In this document: one piece after another, positions 25,502 through 34,607 of the stretch
Position numbering within the stretch: position 1 is the first letter of the stretch
Layout of the letters: every line of letters begins with the position of its first letter
DNA from: Streptomyces sp. NRRL S-646
GTDB lineage: Bacteria > Actinomycetota > Actinomycetes > Streptomycetales > Streptomycetaceae
NCBI RefSeq assembly: GCF_000720765.1
Contig: NZ_JODC01000003.1
Coordinates: 558,001 to 622,000, forward strand
Direction of reading: 5' to 3'
DNA length: 64,000 nucleotides
Made by a program: the position numbers and the translations under genes
The notes under the pieces: generated by a model
What the model saw: the letters and a program-made list of their open reading frames with translations, nothing else
The model's database searches: none
What the model was told of the DNA's origin: nothing

Positions 25502-26017
25502 GTGACGCCCACACACCTTCCTGGCCGAGTCGCCGCCATACCGACGCTGCCCACCATCCTGGACGCCTTCAACATCGCGCCCACGGAAGAGGCCCGCAAC
25601 CTCCTCCTGGACTGCCTCCGCAGCCTCCGCTGGGCCCATCGGGTGGCAGACCACCGCCCCTACCCGGACATCGACTCCCTACTCGCCGCATCGGACGAGG
25701 CGGCGTACGACCTGTCCCCGGCGGACCTGTCGGAGGCCCTGGCAGGCGAGACATTGCCGCCGCTGCCGGACGAAACGTACGCAATCGCCTACACAGCCCT
25801 GAGTGCAGCCCACGCGGCATACGAGGCAAAGTTCGGCCACGCCTTCGTGATCTGCCTGGAGGGCCTGCCCCCGAACGAGGCCCTGGATCACGCATTGGCA
25901 GGCATCCGGTCACGTCTGACGAACGACCCGGAGGAGGAACGGGTGGTTGCGGCAGAGGAGCTCCGGCGCCTGGCAAGGCAACGGTTGGTGCAGCTCCTGA
26001 GGGGCGCGGGGCTGTGA
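25502..26017 (+). CDS. OHCU-decarboxylase-like protein (ureide pathway)
   Basis: 171-residue protein resembling 2-oxo-4-hydroxy-4-carboxy-5-ureidoimidazoline decarboxylase, the last step from urate to allantoin. Evidence is the helical pattern LDCLRSLRWAHRVADHRPY, SLLAASDEAAYDLSPADLSEAL and the tail IRSRLTNDPEEERVVAAEEL. The usual HPDL(G)GK motif is replaced by ADHRPYPD, so activity is uncertain. GTG at 25502 lacks a good ribosome site. The last five codons and stop come from a dispersed repeat. Confidence 0.68.
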   Translation: MTPTHLPGRVAAIPTLPTILDAFNIAPTEEARNLLLDCLRSLRWAHRVADHRPYPDIDSLLAASDEAAYDLSPADLSEALAGETLPPLPDETYAIAYTALSAAHAAYEAKFGHAFVICLEGLPPNEALDHALAGIRSRLTNDPEEERVVAAEELRRLARQRLVQLLRGAGL

Positions 26018-26072
26018 CGATGTGCGGCTGCCGCCGCGTGGGCGCGACCAGCCCCACGACGCCGCACCCGGC
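26001..26072. repeat. Dispersed repeat (GGGGCGCGGGGCTGT family), copy 2
   Basis: Provides the coding end ...RGAGL-stop of the preceding gene through GGGGCGCGGGGCTGTGA, and then a GGCTGCCGCC-type hairpin. Confidence 0.7.
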
Positions 26073-26269
26073 AAATAACAGGACACCCCACCCCAGAAGC
26101 CGCAAACGCTAACCCATACGCGTGCCACTTTGATCACACCGGTAGGCCCCCCGTAAAGCTTGCGGCAGCGCGTCGCTACGATGCTGGGGGCCGGTGGACC
26201 GTACCCGGCCGGGCCCGACCGACAGGCAAAGCCGGCGCGGCCCCAATCCCCGCTCCCGGAGGGACTTCC

Positions 26270-26650
26270 GTGCCGGCTGGAACGCTGTACCGCGGCCGGG
26301 AAGGAATGTGGTCCTGGGTGGCTCACCGAGTCACCGGCGTCCTCATCTTCTTCTTCCTGTTCGTTCACGTGCTGGACACCGCTCTCGTCCGTGTCTCCCC
26401 CGAGGACTACGACAAGGTCGTAGCCACGTACAAGACCCCGATCGTCGCTGTGCTGGAGTACGGCCTCGTCGCCGCCATCCTCTTCCACGCTCTGAACGGC
26501 CTGCGCGTCATCGCCGTCGACTTCTGGTCGAAGGGCCCGCGCTACCAGAAGCAGATGCTCTGGTCCGTCGTAGGCCTGTGGGTCGTGCTGATGCTCGGGG
26601 CGATCTACCCCGTCCTCGGTCACGCCGCTCGTGAACTGTTCGGGAGCTGA
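26270..26650 (+). CDS. sdhC: Succinate dehydrogenase cytochrome b556 subunit
   Basis: Membrane anchor of complex II, binding heme b and menaquinone. 126 residues with three helices; histidines in FVHVLDTAL and FHALNGLRV are candidate heme ligands, and the RVTGVLI segment after the first Arg is typical. GTG at 26270 follows GGAGGGA. First gene of sdhCDAB; sdhD begins five bases after it. Confidence 0.95.
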   Translation: MPAGTLYRGREGMWSWVAHRVTGVLIFFFLFVHVLDTALVRVSPEDYDKVVATYKTPIVAVLEYGLVAAILFHALNGLRVIAVDFWSKGPRYQKQMLWSVVGLWVVLMLGAIYPVLGHAARELFGS

Positions 26651-26655
26651 CACCG

Positions 26656-27138
26656 ATGGCCACCACTGAAACCCCCGCGTCCGGGATCGGCCCCGTCGAG
26701 GGCGGCTCCGTCCACAACGTCGACAACCCGGCGCCCCTCATCGAGGCCCCGCGCAAGCGCACCAAGAAGTCCCCGAAGTCGACCCGGGGCAACTTCGAGA
26801 TGTACGGCTGGCTCTTCATGCGCCTGTCCGGCATCGTGCTGGTCGTCCTGGTCCTCGGCCACCTGCTGATCCAGCTCGTGCTGGACGGCGGCGTGTCGAA
26901 GATCGGCTTCGCCTTCGTGGCGGGCCGCTGGGCGAGCCCGTTCTGGCAGGTCTGGGACCTGCTCATGCTGTGGCTCGCGATGCTGCACGGCGCCAACGGC
27001 CTGCGCACGGTCATCAACGACTACGCGGAGCGCGCGAACACCCGGCTGTGGCTCAAGGGCCTGCTCTACACCGCCACGGTGTTCACCATCCTGCTGGGCA
27101 CGCTGGTGATCTTCACCTTCGACCCGAACATCCGCTAG
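26656..27138 (+). CDS. sdhD: Succinate dehydrogenase membrane anchor subunit
   Basis: 160 residues: a basic N-terminal tail of about 45, then three helices. GHLLIQLVL and [14 protein letters not shown] contain likely heme/quinone-site residues. ATG at 26656 has GGGAG upstream. Partners SdhC in holding the SdhAB catalytic dimer on the membrane. Confidence 0.95.
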   Translation: MATTETPASGIGPVEGGSVHNVDNPAPLIEAPRKRTKKSPKSTRGNFEMYGWLFMRLSGIVLVVLVLGHLLIQLVLDGGVSKIGFAFVAGRWASPFWQVWDLLMLWLAMLHGANGLRTVINDYAERANTRLWLKGLLYTATVFTILLGTLVIFTFDPNIR

Positions 27139-27161
27139 GCACGGGGCTGAGGCAACCACTC

Positions 27162-28916
27162 ATGAAGATCCACAAGTACGACACCGTCATCGTCGGCGCC
27201 GGCGGCGCCGGTATGCGCGCCGCCATCGAGTCGACGAAGCGCAGCCGCACCGCCGTGCTGACCAAGCTCTACCCCACCCGCTCCCACACGGGCGCCGCGC
27301 AGGGCGGCATGGCCGCCGCGCTGGCCAACGTGGAGGAGGACAACTGGGAGTGGCACACCTTCGACACGATCAAGGGCGGTGACTACCTGGTCGACCAGGA
27401 CGCCGCCGAGATCCTGGCGAAGGAGGCCATCGACTCGGTCCTCGACCTGGAGAAGATGGGCCTGCCGTTCAACCGCACCCCGAACGGCACGATCGACCAG
27501 CGCCGCTTCGGCGGTCACAGCCGCAACCACGGCGAGGCCCCGGTCCGCCGGTCCTGCTACGCGGCCGACCGCACCGGCCACATGATCCTCCAGACGCTGT
27601 ACCAGAACTGCGTGAAGGAGGGCGTGGAGTTCTTCAACGAGTTCTACGTCCTCGACCAGCTGATCACCGAGGTCGACGGCGTCAAGAAGTCGGCCGGCGT
27701 CGTGGCGTACGAGCTGGCGACCGGCGAGATCCACGTCTTCCAGGCGAAGGCCGTGATCTACGCGTCCGGCGGCTGCGGCAAGTTCTTCAAGGTGACGTCG
27801 AACGCGCACACCCTGACCGGTGACGGCCAGGCGGCCGTGTACCGGCGCGGGCTGCCGCTGGAGGACATGGAGTTCTTCCAGTTCCACCCGACCGGCATCT
27901 GGCGCATGGGCATCCTGCTGACGGAGGGCGCCCGTGGTGAGGGCGGCATCCTCCGCAACAAGGACGGCGAGCGCTTCATGGAGAAGTACGCGCCGGTCAT
28001 GAAGGACCTCGCGTCCCGTGACGTCGTCTCCCGCTCCATCTACACGGAGATCCGTGAGGGCCGCGGCTGCGGCCCCGAGGGCGACCACGTCTACCTCGAC
28101 CTCACGCACCTCCCGCCGGAGCAGCTGGACGCCAAGCTCCCGGACATCACCGAGTTCGCGCGGACCTACCTCGGCATCGAGCCCTACACGGACCCGATCC
28201 CGATCCAGCCCACCGCGCACTACGCCATGGGCGGCATCCCGACGAACGTCGAGGGTGAGGTCCTCAGCGACAACACCACGGTCGTCCCGGGCCTGTACGC
28301 GGCCGGCGAGGTCGCCTGTGTGTCGGTGCACGGCGCCAACCGCCTCGGCACCAACTCGCTGCTGGACATCAACGTGTTCGGCCGCCGGGCCGGCATCGCG
28401 GCGGCGGAGTACAGCCAGACGGCGGAGTTCGTCGAGCTCCCGGAGAACCCGGCGGAGCTCGTCGTCTCGCAGATCGAGCAGCTGCGTACGTCCACCGGCA
28501 CCGAGCGCGTGTCGGTCCTGCGCCGCGAGCTGCAGGAGACCATGGACGCGAACGTCATGGTGTTCCGCACCGAGCAGACGATCAAGACCGCGGTCGAGAA
28601 GATCGCCGAGCTGCGCGAGCGCTACAAGAACGTCGCGATCCAGGACAAGGGCAAGCGGTTCAACACCGACCTGCTCGAGGCCGTCGAGCTGGGCAACCTG
28701 CTCGACCTGGCCGAGGTCATGGCAGTGTCGGCGCTGGCCCGCAAGGAGTCCCGCGGCGGTCACTACCGCGAGGACTACCCGAACCGCGACGACGTCAACT
28801 TCATGCGCCACACCATGGCGTACCGCGAGGTGGGCGACGACGGCACCGAGTCCATCCGTCTCGACTACAAGCCGGTCGTCCAGACCCGCTACCAGCCGAT
28901 GGAGCGTAAGTACTGA
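27162..28916 (+). CDS. sdhA: Succinate dehydrogenase flavoprotein subunit
   Basis: 584-residue FAD-containing subunit that oxidises succinate to fumarate in the TCA cycle. FAD fold [16 protein letters not shown] at the N-terminus; covalent-FAD histidine in [12 protein letters not shown]; substrate-site residues in [17 protein letters not shown] and [10 protein letters not shown]. Full length for the family. ATG at 27162 after a weak TGAGGC site; stop overlaps the sdhB start as TGATG. Confidence 0.97.
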   Translation: MKIHKYDTVIVGAGGAGMRAAIESTKRSRTAVLTKLYPTRSHTGAAQGGMAAALANVEEDNWEWHTFDTIKGGDYLVDQDAAEILAKEAIDSVLDLEKMGLPFNRTPNGTIDQRRFGGHSRNHGEAPVRRSCYAADRTGHMILQTLYQNCVKEGVEFFNEFYVLDQLITEVDGVKKSAGVVAYELATGEIHVFQAKAVIYASGGCGKFFKVTSNAHTLTGDGQAAVYRRGLPLEDMEFFQFHPTGIWRMGILLTEGARGEGGILRNKDGERFMEKYAPVMKDLASRDVVSRSIYTEIREGRGCGPEGDHVYLDLTHLPPEQLDAKLPDITEFARTYLGIEPYTDPIPIQPTAHYAMGGIPTNVEGEVLSDNTTVVPGLYAAGEVACVSVHGANRLGTNSLLDINVFGRRAGIAAAEYSQTAEFVELPENPAELVVSQIEQLRTSTGTERVSVLRRELQETMDANVMVFRTEQTIKTAVEKIAELRERYKNVAIQDKGKRFNTDLLEAVELGNLLDLAEVMAVSALARKESRGGHYREDYPNRDDVNFMRHTMAYREVGDDGTESIRLDYKPVVQTRYQPMERKY

Positions 28917-29689
28917 TGGCAACCCCGACTCTGGAGAAGGCGGACGCGGCCCCCGAGCCCGGCTTCGCCGACTCCCCGTACATCACCGTCACCTTCCGCG
29001 TCCGCCGGTTCAACCCGGAGGTCTCGGCCGAGGCGACCTGGGAAGACTTCCAGCTGGAGATCGACCCCAAGGAGCGCGTCCTCGACGGTCTCCACAAGAT
29101 CAAGTGGGACGTCGACGGCACGCTGACCTTCCGCCGTTCCTGCGCCCACGGCATCTGCGGCTCGGACGCGATGAGGATCAACGGCAAGAACCGTCTTGCC
29201 TGCAAGACCCTCATCAAGGACATCAACCCCGAGAAGCCGATCACGGTCGAGCCCATCAAGGGCCTGACGGTCCTCAAGGACCTCGTGGTCGACATGGAGC
29301 CGTTCTTCCAGGCGTACCGGGACGTCATGCCCTTCCTCATCACGAAGGACACGAACGAGCCCACGCGTGAGCGGCTGCAGACGGCCGAGGACCGCGAGCG
29401 CTTCGACGACACCACGAAGTGCATCCTGTGCGCCGCGTGCACCTCGTCCTGCCCGGTCTTCTGGAACGACGGCCAGTACTTCGGTCCGGCCGCCATCGTC
29501 AACGCGCACCGCTTCATCTTCGACTCGCGCGACGAGGCCGGCGAGCAGCGCCTGGAGATCCTCAACGACCGTGACGGCGTGTGGCGCTGCCGCACGACCT
29601 TCAACTGCACGGACGCCTGCCCGCGCGGTATCGAGGTCACGAAGGCGATCCAGGAAGTGAAGCGGGCACTGATCACGCGCCGCTTCTGA
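28916..29689 (+). CDS. sdhB: Succinate dehydrogenase iron-sulfur subunit
   Basis: 257-residue electron-transfer subunit. [2Fe-2S] ligands in RRSCAHGICGSDA and RLACKT; [4Fe-4S] in KCILCAACTSSCPV; [3Fe-4S] in CRTTFNCTDACPRGI. It passes electrons from SdhA to quinone. It is translationally coupled to sdhA and closes the operon before a 17-bp-stem terminator. Confidence 0.97.
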   Translation: MATPTLEKADAAPEPGFADSPYITVTFRVRRFNPEVSAEATWEDFQLEIDPKERVLDGLHKIKWDVDGTLTFRRSCAHGICGSDAMRINGKNRLACKTLIKDINPEKPITVEPIKGLTVLKDLVVDMEPFFQAYRDVMPFLITKDTNEPTRERLQTAEDRERFDDTTKCILCAACTSSCPVFWNDGQYFGPAAIVNAHRFIFDSRDEAGEQRLEILNDRDGVWRCRTTFNCTDACPRGIEVTKAIQEVKRALITRRF

Positions 29690-29735
29690 CCTGTCTTTTC
29701 TGTAGGTCTGCCGTACGTCTTCCGTACGTCGCTGA

Positions 29736-29773
29736 GGGCCCCGCTCCCGGAATCCGTTCCGGGAGCGGGGCCC
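29736..29773 (+). terminator. Terminator of the sdhCDAB operon
   Basis: Perfect 17-base stem GGGCCCCGCTCCCGGAA / TTCCGGGAGCGGGGCCC with a TCCG loop, followed by TTG. Confidence 0.93.
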
Positions 29774-29882
29774 TTGCTCGTATCCGTTGCCAGGGACGGG
29801 GAGCATGTCGGGAACGGCGTCGCTCGCCCCAATGAGTGACCCAGCACGGCCGGTCCCCACAGGTGCGCTCCACCGCTCCTAT

Positions 29883-29899
29883 TCTGACGGTATGTCAGA
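29883..29899 (+). promoter_or_regulatory. Inverted repeat over the VOC-protein start codon
   Basis: TCTGAC-GGTAT-GTCAGA, with the ATG at 29892 in the spacer. There is no Shine-Dalgarno, so this is either an operator on a leaderless promoter or a start-site hairpin. Confidence 0.5.
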
Positions 29900-30302
29900 T
29901 GACCAGTCGTACGAACTGCTCGGATTCGACAACGTGCTGCTGCCCGTCGGGGACCTCGCCGTGGCGGTCGACTTCTATCAGCGCGCCGGGTTCACGGTGG
30001 GCTTCCGGTTCGACGAGGCCGGGATCGCCCTGCTGAAGGTCGGGGGCGAGACACCGGGGATCCTGCTGCGGCAGGAGGAGGAACTGGGGCACCGGTCGCC
30101 GCCGTGGCCCTCGCCCCGCGTGTGGATCGAGGTGGCCGACGCACGGACGGCGGCCGGCTCCCTCGCCGCGGCGGGCATCCCGCTCCTCGACGACCCCTTC
30201 TCCGTCGCCACGGGCTGGACCGCGGAGATCGCCGATCCGTGGGGCAACATCATCGGATTCACCGACTACAGCAAGCGCCCGGAGCTCGGCCGCCGCCCCT
30301 GA
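29892..30302 (+). CDS. VOC/glyoxalase-family protein
   Basis: 136-residue protein with the paired beta-alpha-beta-beta-beta modules of vicinal-oxygen-chelate proteins (NVLLPVGDLAVAVDFYQRAGF at one end, IADPWGNIIGFTDYS at the other). Members are lyases, dioxygenases or drug-binding resistance proteins; the metal-ligand set here is incomplete by eye, so it may be non-enzymatic. ATG at 29892, probably leaderless. Confidence 0.83.
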   Translation: MSDDQSYELLGFDNVLLPVGDLAVAVDFYQRAGFTVGFRFDEAGIALLKVGGETPGILLRQEEELGHRSPPWPSPRVWIEVADARTAAGSLAAAGIPLLDDPFSVATGWTAEIADPWGNIIGFTDYSKRPELGRRP

Positions 30303-30327
30303 GGCCGCAACCGCCGCGAGATCCCGC

Positions 30328-30386
30328 TTGAACGCGTTCAAAAATAGGTCTACAGTCATCCCTGTCAGCGTTTTGAACGCGTTCAA
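30328..30386 (+). promoter_or_regulatory. Promoter with two identical 14-bp operators for the TetR-containing operon
   Basis: TTGAACGCGTTCAA occurs perfectly at 30328-30341 and 30373-30386. The first overlaps a -35 TTGAAC (30328-30333) that is 17 bases from a -10 TACAGT (30351-30356). The second lies just past the expected transcription start (about 30363). This is the arrangement expected for autorepression by the TetR protein encoded at the end of the operon. Confidence 0.8.
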
Positions 30387-30399
30387 TAAGGGGTGGGGC

Positions 30400-30795
30400 A
30401 TGGACCGCACGGTCATCGCCTACGTCATCTACCTGCTGGTCAGCATCGCGCTGACCATCTGGGTGGCCCGCACGCTCAGCCGCAACGGACGGATCTTCCT
30501 CGCCGACGTGCTGAAGGGCAACGAGAAGCTCGCCGAGGCGGTCAACCACCTCCTGGTGGTCGGCTTCTACCTCGTCAACCTCGGCTTCGTGGCCCTGTAC
30601 CTGAGCGGTGACGAGACCATCGAGGACACCAGGGGGATCTTCGAGGCCCTGTCGACCAAGATCGGTGTGGTGCTGCTGGTGCTCGGTGTGATGCACCTGG
30701 GCAACGTGTACGTCCTCAACAGGATCCGGCGGCGCGGGATGCTGGAGCGGGAGCAGGTGCCGCCGGTCGCGCCGCAGGACTGGGTCGGGGCGTGA
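30400..30795 (+). CDS. Small integral membrane protein
   Basis: 131 residues with three predicted helices (VIAYVIYLLVSIALTIWVAR, LLVVGFYLVNLGFVALYL, IGVVLLVLGVMHLGNVYVL) and a basic C-terminal end. ATG at 30400 has AAGGGGTGGGG. It is the first gene of a three-gene operon with a DCC-family protein (overlapping as GTGA) and a TetR regulator. Function unknown; it may partner the thiol-type DCC protein at the membrane. Confidence 0.85.
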   Translation: MDRTVIAYVIYLLVSIALTIWVARTLSRNGRIFLADVLKGNEKLAEAVNHLLVVGFYLVNLGFVALYLSGDETIEDTRGIFEALSTKIGVVLLVLGVMHLGNVYVLNRIRRRGMLEREQVPPVAPQDWVGA

Positions 30796-31277
30796 GCGAG
30801 GTGGGTGCCACGAAGGCGGACCGGGTCCCGGTCCGCCGGCTCACCGTCCTGTACGACGCCGAGTGCGCGCTCTGTGCCTTCCTTCGCGACTGGCTCGTAC
30901 GGCAGCCTCAGCTCGTGCCGCTGGAGCTCGTGCCCGCGGCATCCGAAGCGGCCCGGCGGCGCTTCCCCGGCCTCGACCACGGCGCCACCCTCGACGAGAT
31001 CACCGTCGTCGGCGACGGCGGGCAGGTCTACCGGTCCGCCGCCGCCTGGATCGTCACCCTGTGGGCGCTGCGCGAGCACCGCCCGCTGGCCCACCGGCTC
31101 AGCACGCCGGCGGGGGCGAGGCTCGCCAGAGGCGCGGTCCTCGCGGCGGCGAAGTGGCGGGGCGCGCAGTGGGGCGGGCAGGTGTACCGCCGCACGGACG
31201 GGTGGGCCTACCACCCGGGCCAGGGCTGGACGTACAGCGCACCGGGCTGCGACGGCGGCTCCTGCGTCACCCCGTAG
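30792..31277 (+). CDS. DCC-family (DUF393) thiol-disulfide-like protein
   Basis: 161-residue protein with the DUF393 opening YDAECALCAFLRDWL (variant of DxxCxxC, CxxC-type pair ECALC having Cys two apart from the usual position) and a second conserved WIVTLWALREHRPLAHRL. The family is thioredoxin-like, and oxidoreductase activity is inferred, not shown. GTG at 30792 overlaps the previous stop. C-terminus is Gly/Tyr-rich and ends CDGGSCVTP. Confidence 0.85.
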   Translation: MSEVGATKADRVPVRRLTVLYDAECALCAFLRDWLVRQPQLVPLELVPAASEAARRRFPGLDHGATLDEITVVGDGGQVYRSAAAWIVTLWALREHRPLAHRLSTPAGARLARGAVLAAAKWRGAQWGGQVYRRTDGWAYHPGQGWTYSAPGCDGGSCVTP

Positions 31278-31286
31278 GCTCGTTCC

Positions 31287-32021
31287 GTGCCTGCGAAGAA
31301 CGACGGCCCCGACGAGGGCGGCAACCCCAGCAAGTCCGAGCAGACCCGTGCGCTGATCCTGGAGACCGCGATGCGGCTGTTCCAGGAGCGGGGCTACGAG
31401 AAGACGACGATGCGGGCCATCGCCCAGGAGGCCGGCGTCTCCGTCGGCAACGCGTACTACTACTTCGCCGGCAAGGAACACCTGATCCAGGGCTTCTACG
31501 ACCGGCTCGCCGCCGAGCACCGGGTGGCGATCCGGGGGGTCCTGGACCGGGAGACCGATCTGGAGGCGCGGCTCGCGGGCGTCCTGAAGGTGTGGCTGGA
31601 CATCGCCACGCCGTACCACGAGTTCGCGGTGCAGTTCTTCAAGAACGCCGCCGACCCGGACAGCCCGCTCAGCCCGTTCTCCGAGGAGTCGGAGCACGCG
31701 CGCGTGGAGGCCATTTCGGTCCACCGGGAGGTCCTGGCGGGCGCGACGAAGACCAAGGTCCCGGAGGAACTCCGCGATGTCCTGCCCGAGTTGATGTGGC
31801 TCTCCCAGATGGGGCTGGTCCTGTACTGGATCTTCGACCGGACGGAGGGGCGGGAGCGGAGCTACCGGCTGGCCGAGCGGGGGGCCCGACTGACGGCGCG
31901 CGGTGTGTCGCTGGCGCGGTTCAGGGTGCTGCGCCCGCTGGTGCGGGAGGTGCACGAGCTGTTCACGGACTTCCTGCCGGGGATGACGAAGGTGCTGCCG
32001 ACCCCCGGCAAGTCGTCCTGA
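31287..32021 (+). CDS. TetR/AcrR-family regulator
   Basis: 244 residues. HTH at the N-terminus: TRALILETAMRLFQERGYEK, TTMRAIAQEAGVSVGNAYYYF. The ligand-binding domain is helical (about 75-230). GTG at 31287, nine bases after the DCC gene. It is the only regulator in the operon controlled by the twin TTGAACGCGTTCAA sites, so autoregulation is the simplest model. Confidence 0.93.
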   Translation: MPAKNDGPDEGGNPSKSEQTRALILETAMRLFQERGYEKTTMRAIAQEAGVSVGNAYYYFAGKEHLIQGFYDRLAAEHRVAIRGVLDRETDLEARLAGVLKVWLDIATPYHEFAVQFFKNAADPDSPLSPFSEESEHARVEAISVHREVLAGATKTKVPEELRDVLPELMWLSQMGLVLYWIFDRTEGRERSYRLAERGARLTARGVSLARFRVLRPLVREVHELFTDFLPGMTKVLPTPGKSS

Positions 32022-32027
32022 GGCGCG

Positions 32028-32051
32028 GGACGCGGTCAGTTCACCGCGTCC
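32028..32051. terminator. Bidirectional terminator between the TetR and MMPL genes
   Basis: GGACGCGG-TCAGTTCA-CCGCGTCC, 8-bp perfect stem, lying between converging genes and including the MMPL stop codon. Confidence 0.7.
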
Positions 32052-34450
32052 ACCTCCCCCTCGGCGAGCTCCACGTCGTACACCAGCGGCCCGTCCGTCA
32101 CCACGACCTGTGCCGCCCGTGAGCTGTACGAGGAAGCCGTGGTCGCCAGCAGATACGTGCCCGGCGCCGGTACCGACACGATGTACGAGCCGTCCGCCAG
32201 TGACGTCACCCGGTCCAGCTGACGTCCGCCCTTGGACAGCAGCGTCACCGCGGCGCCGTCCACCGGTTCGCCGTCGGCGGTGCGGATGAAGCCGTGCACC
32301 GCCGAGGCCGGGCCGTTCACGGCCCGCTCCACGACGGCTTCCTCCTTCGGCTCCACGGCCAGGTGCGGAAGCCGCTTCTCCAGCCAGGCCGGCAGCCACC
32401 AGTTGGAGTTGCCCAGCAGATGCATTGCGGCCGGCACCAGTGCCGTACGGAGGATGAACGCGTCCAGGGCGACCGCGGCAGCCAGGCCGACGCCCGCCAT
32501 CGCCGCCCCCGAGTCGCCGCTCAGCACGAAGGCCAGGAAGACGCAGACCATGATCAGGGCCGCGGAGTTGATGACCCGGCTGGTCTCCGCCAGACCGACG
32601 CGGACCGCGCGGGCGTTGTCGCGCGTGTGCACCCACTCCTCGTGCATCCGGCTCACCAGGAAGACCTGGTAGTCCATCGAGAGACCGAAGAGGAGGGACA
32701 GCATGATGACGGGCAGGAAGGCGTTGATCGGGCCCTCCTTGCCGAGGCCCAGCAGGTCAAGGCCCCAGCCCCACTGGAAGACCGCGACGAGGACGCCGAA
32801 GGAGGCGGCCGCGGCGATCAGGTTCATCAGGGCGGCCGTCAGCGGCACGACCACGGAGCGGAAGGCGATCAGCAGGAGCAGGAATCCGAGGCCGATGATC
32901 GTCGCGACGAACAGTGGCAGACGGTCGCCGGTGACGGATGCGAAGTCCTTGGACACCGCGGTCACACCGCCGACGTGGGCCTGGGCCCCGGCCTTCGGGA
33001 TCACCTGGTCCCGCAGTGTGTCGATCAGGTCGTCCGTCTCCTTGGACTGGGGTGACGTCTTCGGTACGACCTGAATGACCGTCACGCCCTGCGCGGGCGG
33101 CAGGGCGGCGACGCGGGCCACGCCGGGGGTCGACTCGATGCCCTTGACCAGCGCGGTTGTGTCGCCGGTCTGGGTGACCACCTGGAGCGGGCCGTTGAAG
33201 CCGGGGCCGAAGCCCTCGGCGAGCAGGTCGTACGCCTTCCTGGTCGTCGTCGACGCGTCGTCGTTGCCCTGGTCGGTGGCGCCGAGCCGGAGCGACAGCA
33301 CGGGGATGGCGAGGACGGCCATGACGACCAGCGCGAGTGCGGCGATCCGGCGGGGGCGCTTCTCGACGTTGGTCGACCAACGGGCCGCGAGGCCGCTCGC
33401 CCGCTCCGGCTCGGGACCGTCGGCGGCGAGCTTGCGGCGCTGACGGCGGCTGAGCACCCGCGGGCCCAGGAAGCCGAGCAGGGCCGGGAGCAGGGTGGTG
33501 GCGGCCATGACGCTGAGCACCACCGTCAGCGAGGTGCCGATGACCACGCCGTCCAGGAAGCGCAGTTGCGTCACGAGCATGCCGGCGAGCGCGATGCAGA
33601 CCGTGCCGCCCGCGAACAGCACCGCCCGGCCGGAGGTGTTGAGGGCCGTGACCGCCGACTCCTCGGGGTCCAGGCCGCGCAGGATGCCCTTTCGGTGCCG
33701 GGTGACGATGAACAGCGCGTAGTCGATGCCGACGCCGAGGCCGATCAGGGAGGCGAGCAGCGGGGCGATGTCGGGGATGTCGGTGGTGTGGCTGAGCAGC
33801 TGGGTGGAGAACAGGCCCATGCCGACACCGAAGACCGCGATGGCGATCGGCAGCATCATCGCGAAGAACGAGCCGAAGGCCAGGAACAGCACGACGGCCG
33901 CCGCGACGATGCCGACCATCTCCGACAGGCCCTGCGGCGGCTCCTGGACACGCTGGATGGCCTGGCCGCCCAACTCGACGTGCAGGCCGCTTCGTTCAGC
34001 TGCCTGCGCGGTGTCGAGGACCTTCTGCACCTGTTCCTTGGGGATTTCGTTCGCCCGCTTGACGAAGGTGAGCTGGGCGTACGCGATCGTGCCGTCCTTG
34101 CTGATCTGGGTGGCCCCCTGGGTGCCGGCATAGGGGCTGGTGACCCCGCCGACGCCGGGCAGCTTCGCAATCGTGTCCAGGGCCGGTTGGACGCGGTCCT
34201 GGACCGCCGGGTCCTTCACCGAGCCCTGGTCGACCTTCCACACCACCGTGTCGGTGTCGCCCGAGGTGTTCGGGAAGGCCTTCTCCATCAGGTCGTACGC
34301 GCTCTTGGAGTCCGTGTCCGGGAGGGAGAAGACGTTCGCGTAGTTCGTGCCCGCCGTCGAGGCCGAGAAGCCCAGGCCGAACAACGCCCCCACCCACAGC
34401 AACAGGACCACCAGCCGGTGCCGATAGCACCACCGTGCCAATGCCGCCAC
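32036..34450 (-). CDS. MMPL/RND-family transporter with C-terminal carboxypeptidase-regulatory-like domain
   Basis: 804-residue exporter of lipids or similar hydrophobic compounds. It has two MMPL halves, each with a hydrophilic external loop, and proton-relay-type segments GLGVGIDYALFIVTRHR and FGLSMDYQVFLVSRMHEEW. After the last helix comes an unusual tail (about residues 718-804), VHGFIRTADGEPVDGAAVTL to VVTDGPLVYDVEL. It has the pattern of a carboxypeptidase-regulatory/transthyretin-like beta domain and is predicted cytoplasmic. GTG at 34450 follows AAGGAGCG. It converges with the TetR gene. Confidence 0.92.
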   Translation of the reverse strand: MAALARWCYRHRLVVLLLWVGALFGLGFSASTAGTNYANVFSLPDTDSKSAYDLMEKAFPNTSGDTDTVVWKVDQGSVKDPAVQDRVQPALDTIAKLPGVGGVTSPYAGTQGATQISKDGTIAYAQLTFVKRANEIPKEQVQKVLDTAQAAERSGLHVELGGQAIQRVQEPPQGLSEMVGIVAAAVVLFLAFGSFFAMMLPIAIAVFGVGMGLFSTQLLSHTTDIPDIAPLLASLIGLGVGIDYALFIVTRHRKGILRGLDPEESAVTALNTSGRAVLFAGGTVCIALAGMLVTQLRFLDGVVIGTSLTVVLSVMAATTLLPALLGFLGPRVLSRRQRRKLAADGPEPERASGLAARWSTNVEKRPRRIAALALVVMAVLAIPVLSLRLGATDQGNDDASTTTRKAYDLLAEGFGPGFNGPLQVVTQTGDTTALVKGIESTPGVARVAALPPAQGVTVIQVVPKTSPQSKETDDLIDTLRDQVIPKAGAQAHVGGVTAVSKDFASVTGDRLPLFVATIIGLGFLLLLIAFRSVVVPLTAALMNLIAAAASFGVLVAVFQWGWGLDLLGLGKEGPINAFLPVIMLSLLFGLSMDYQVFLVSRMHEEWVHTRDNARAVRVGLAETSRVINSAALIMVCVFLAFVLSGDSGAAMAGVGLAAAVALDAFILRTALVPAAMHLLGNSNWWLPAWLEKRLPHLAVEPKEEAVVERAVNGPASAVHGFIRTADGEPVDGAAVTLLSKGGRQLDRVTSLADGSYIVSVPAPGTYLLATTASSYSSRAAQVVVTDGPLVYDVELAEGEVDAVN

Positions 34451-34607
34451 GATTCAACGCTCCTTGTCGGTCGTCGGTCGGTCCCCCAGGTCCTGGGCAA
34501 CAGGATTGGGGGCGCGGCTCGCGCGAGGGTGGGCTACGCCATGACTCTCAAGGAACTCCAAAGACGGATCGGGCCCCGCTGTCAGTGGCCCGCCCGATAC
34601 TGGGTGC

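Noticed and set aside
26123..26180. A specific sdh promoter (TTGATC with a possible -10 near GTAAAG or TACGAT).
   Set aside because: Neither spacing nor -10 sequence is convincing.
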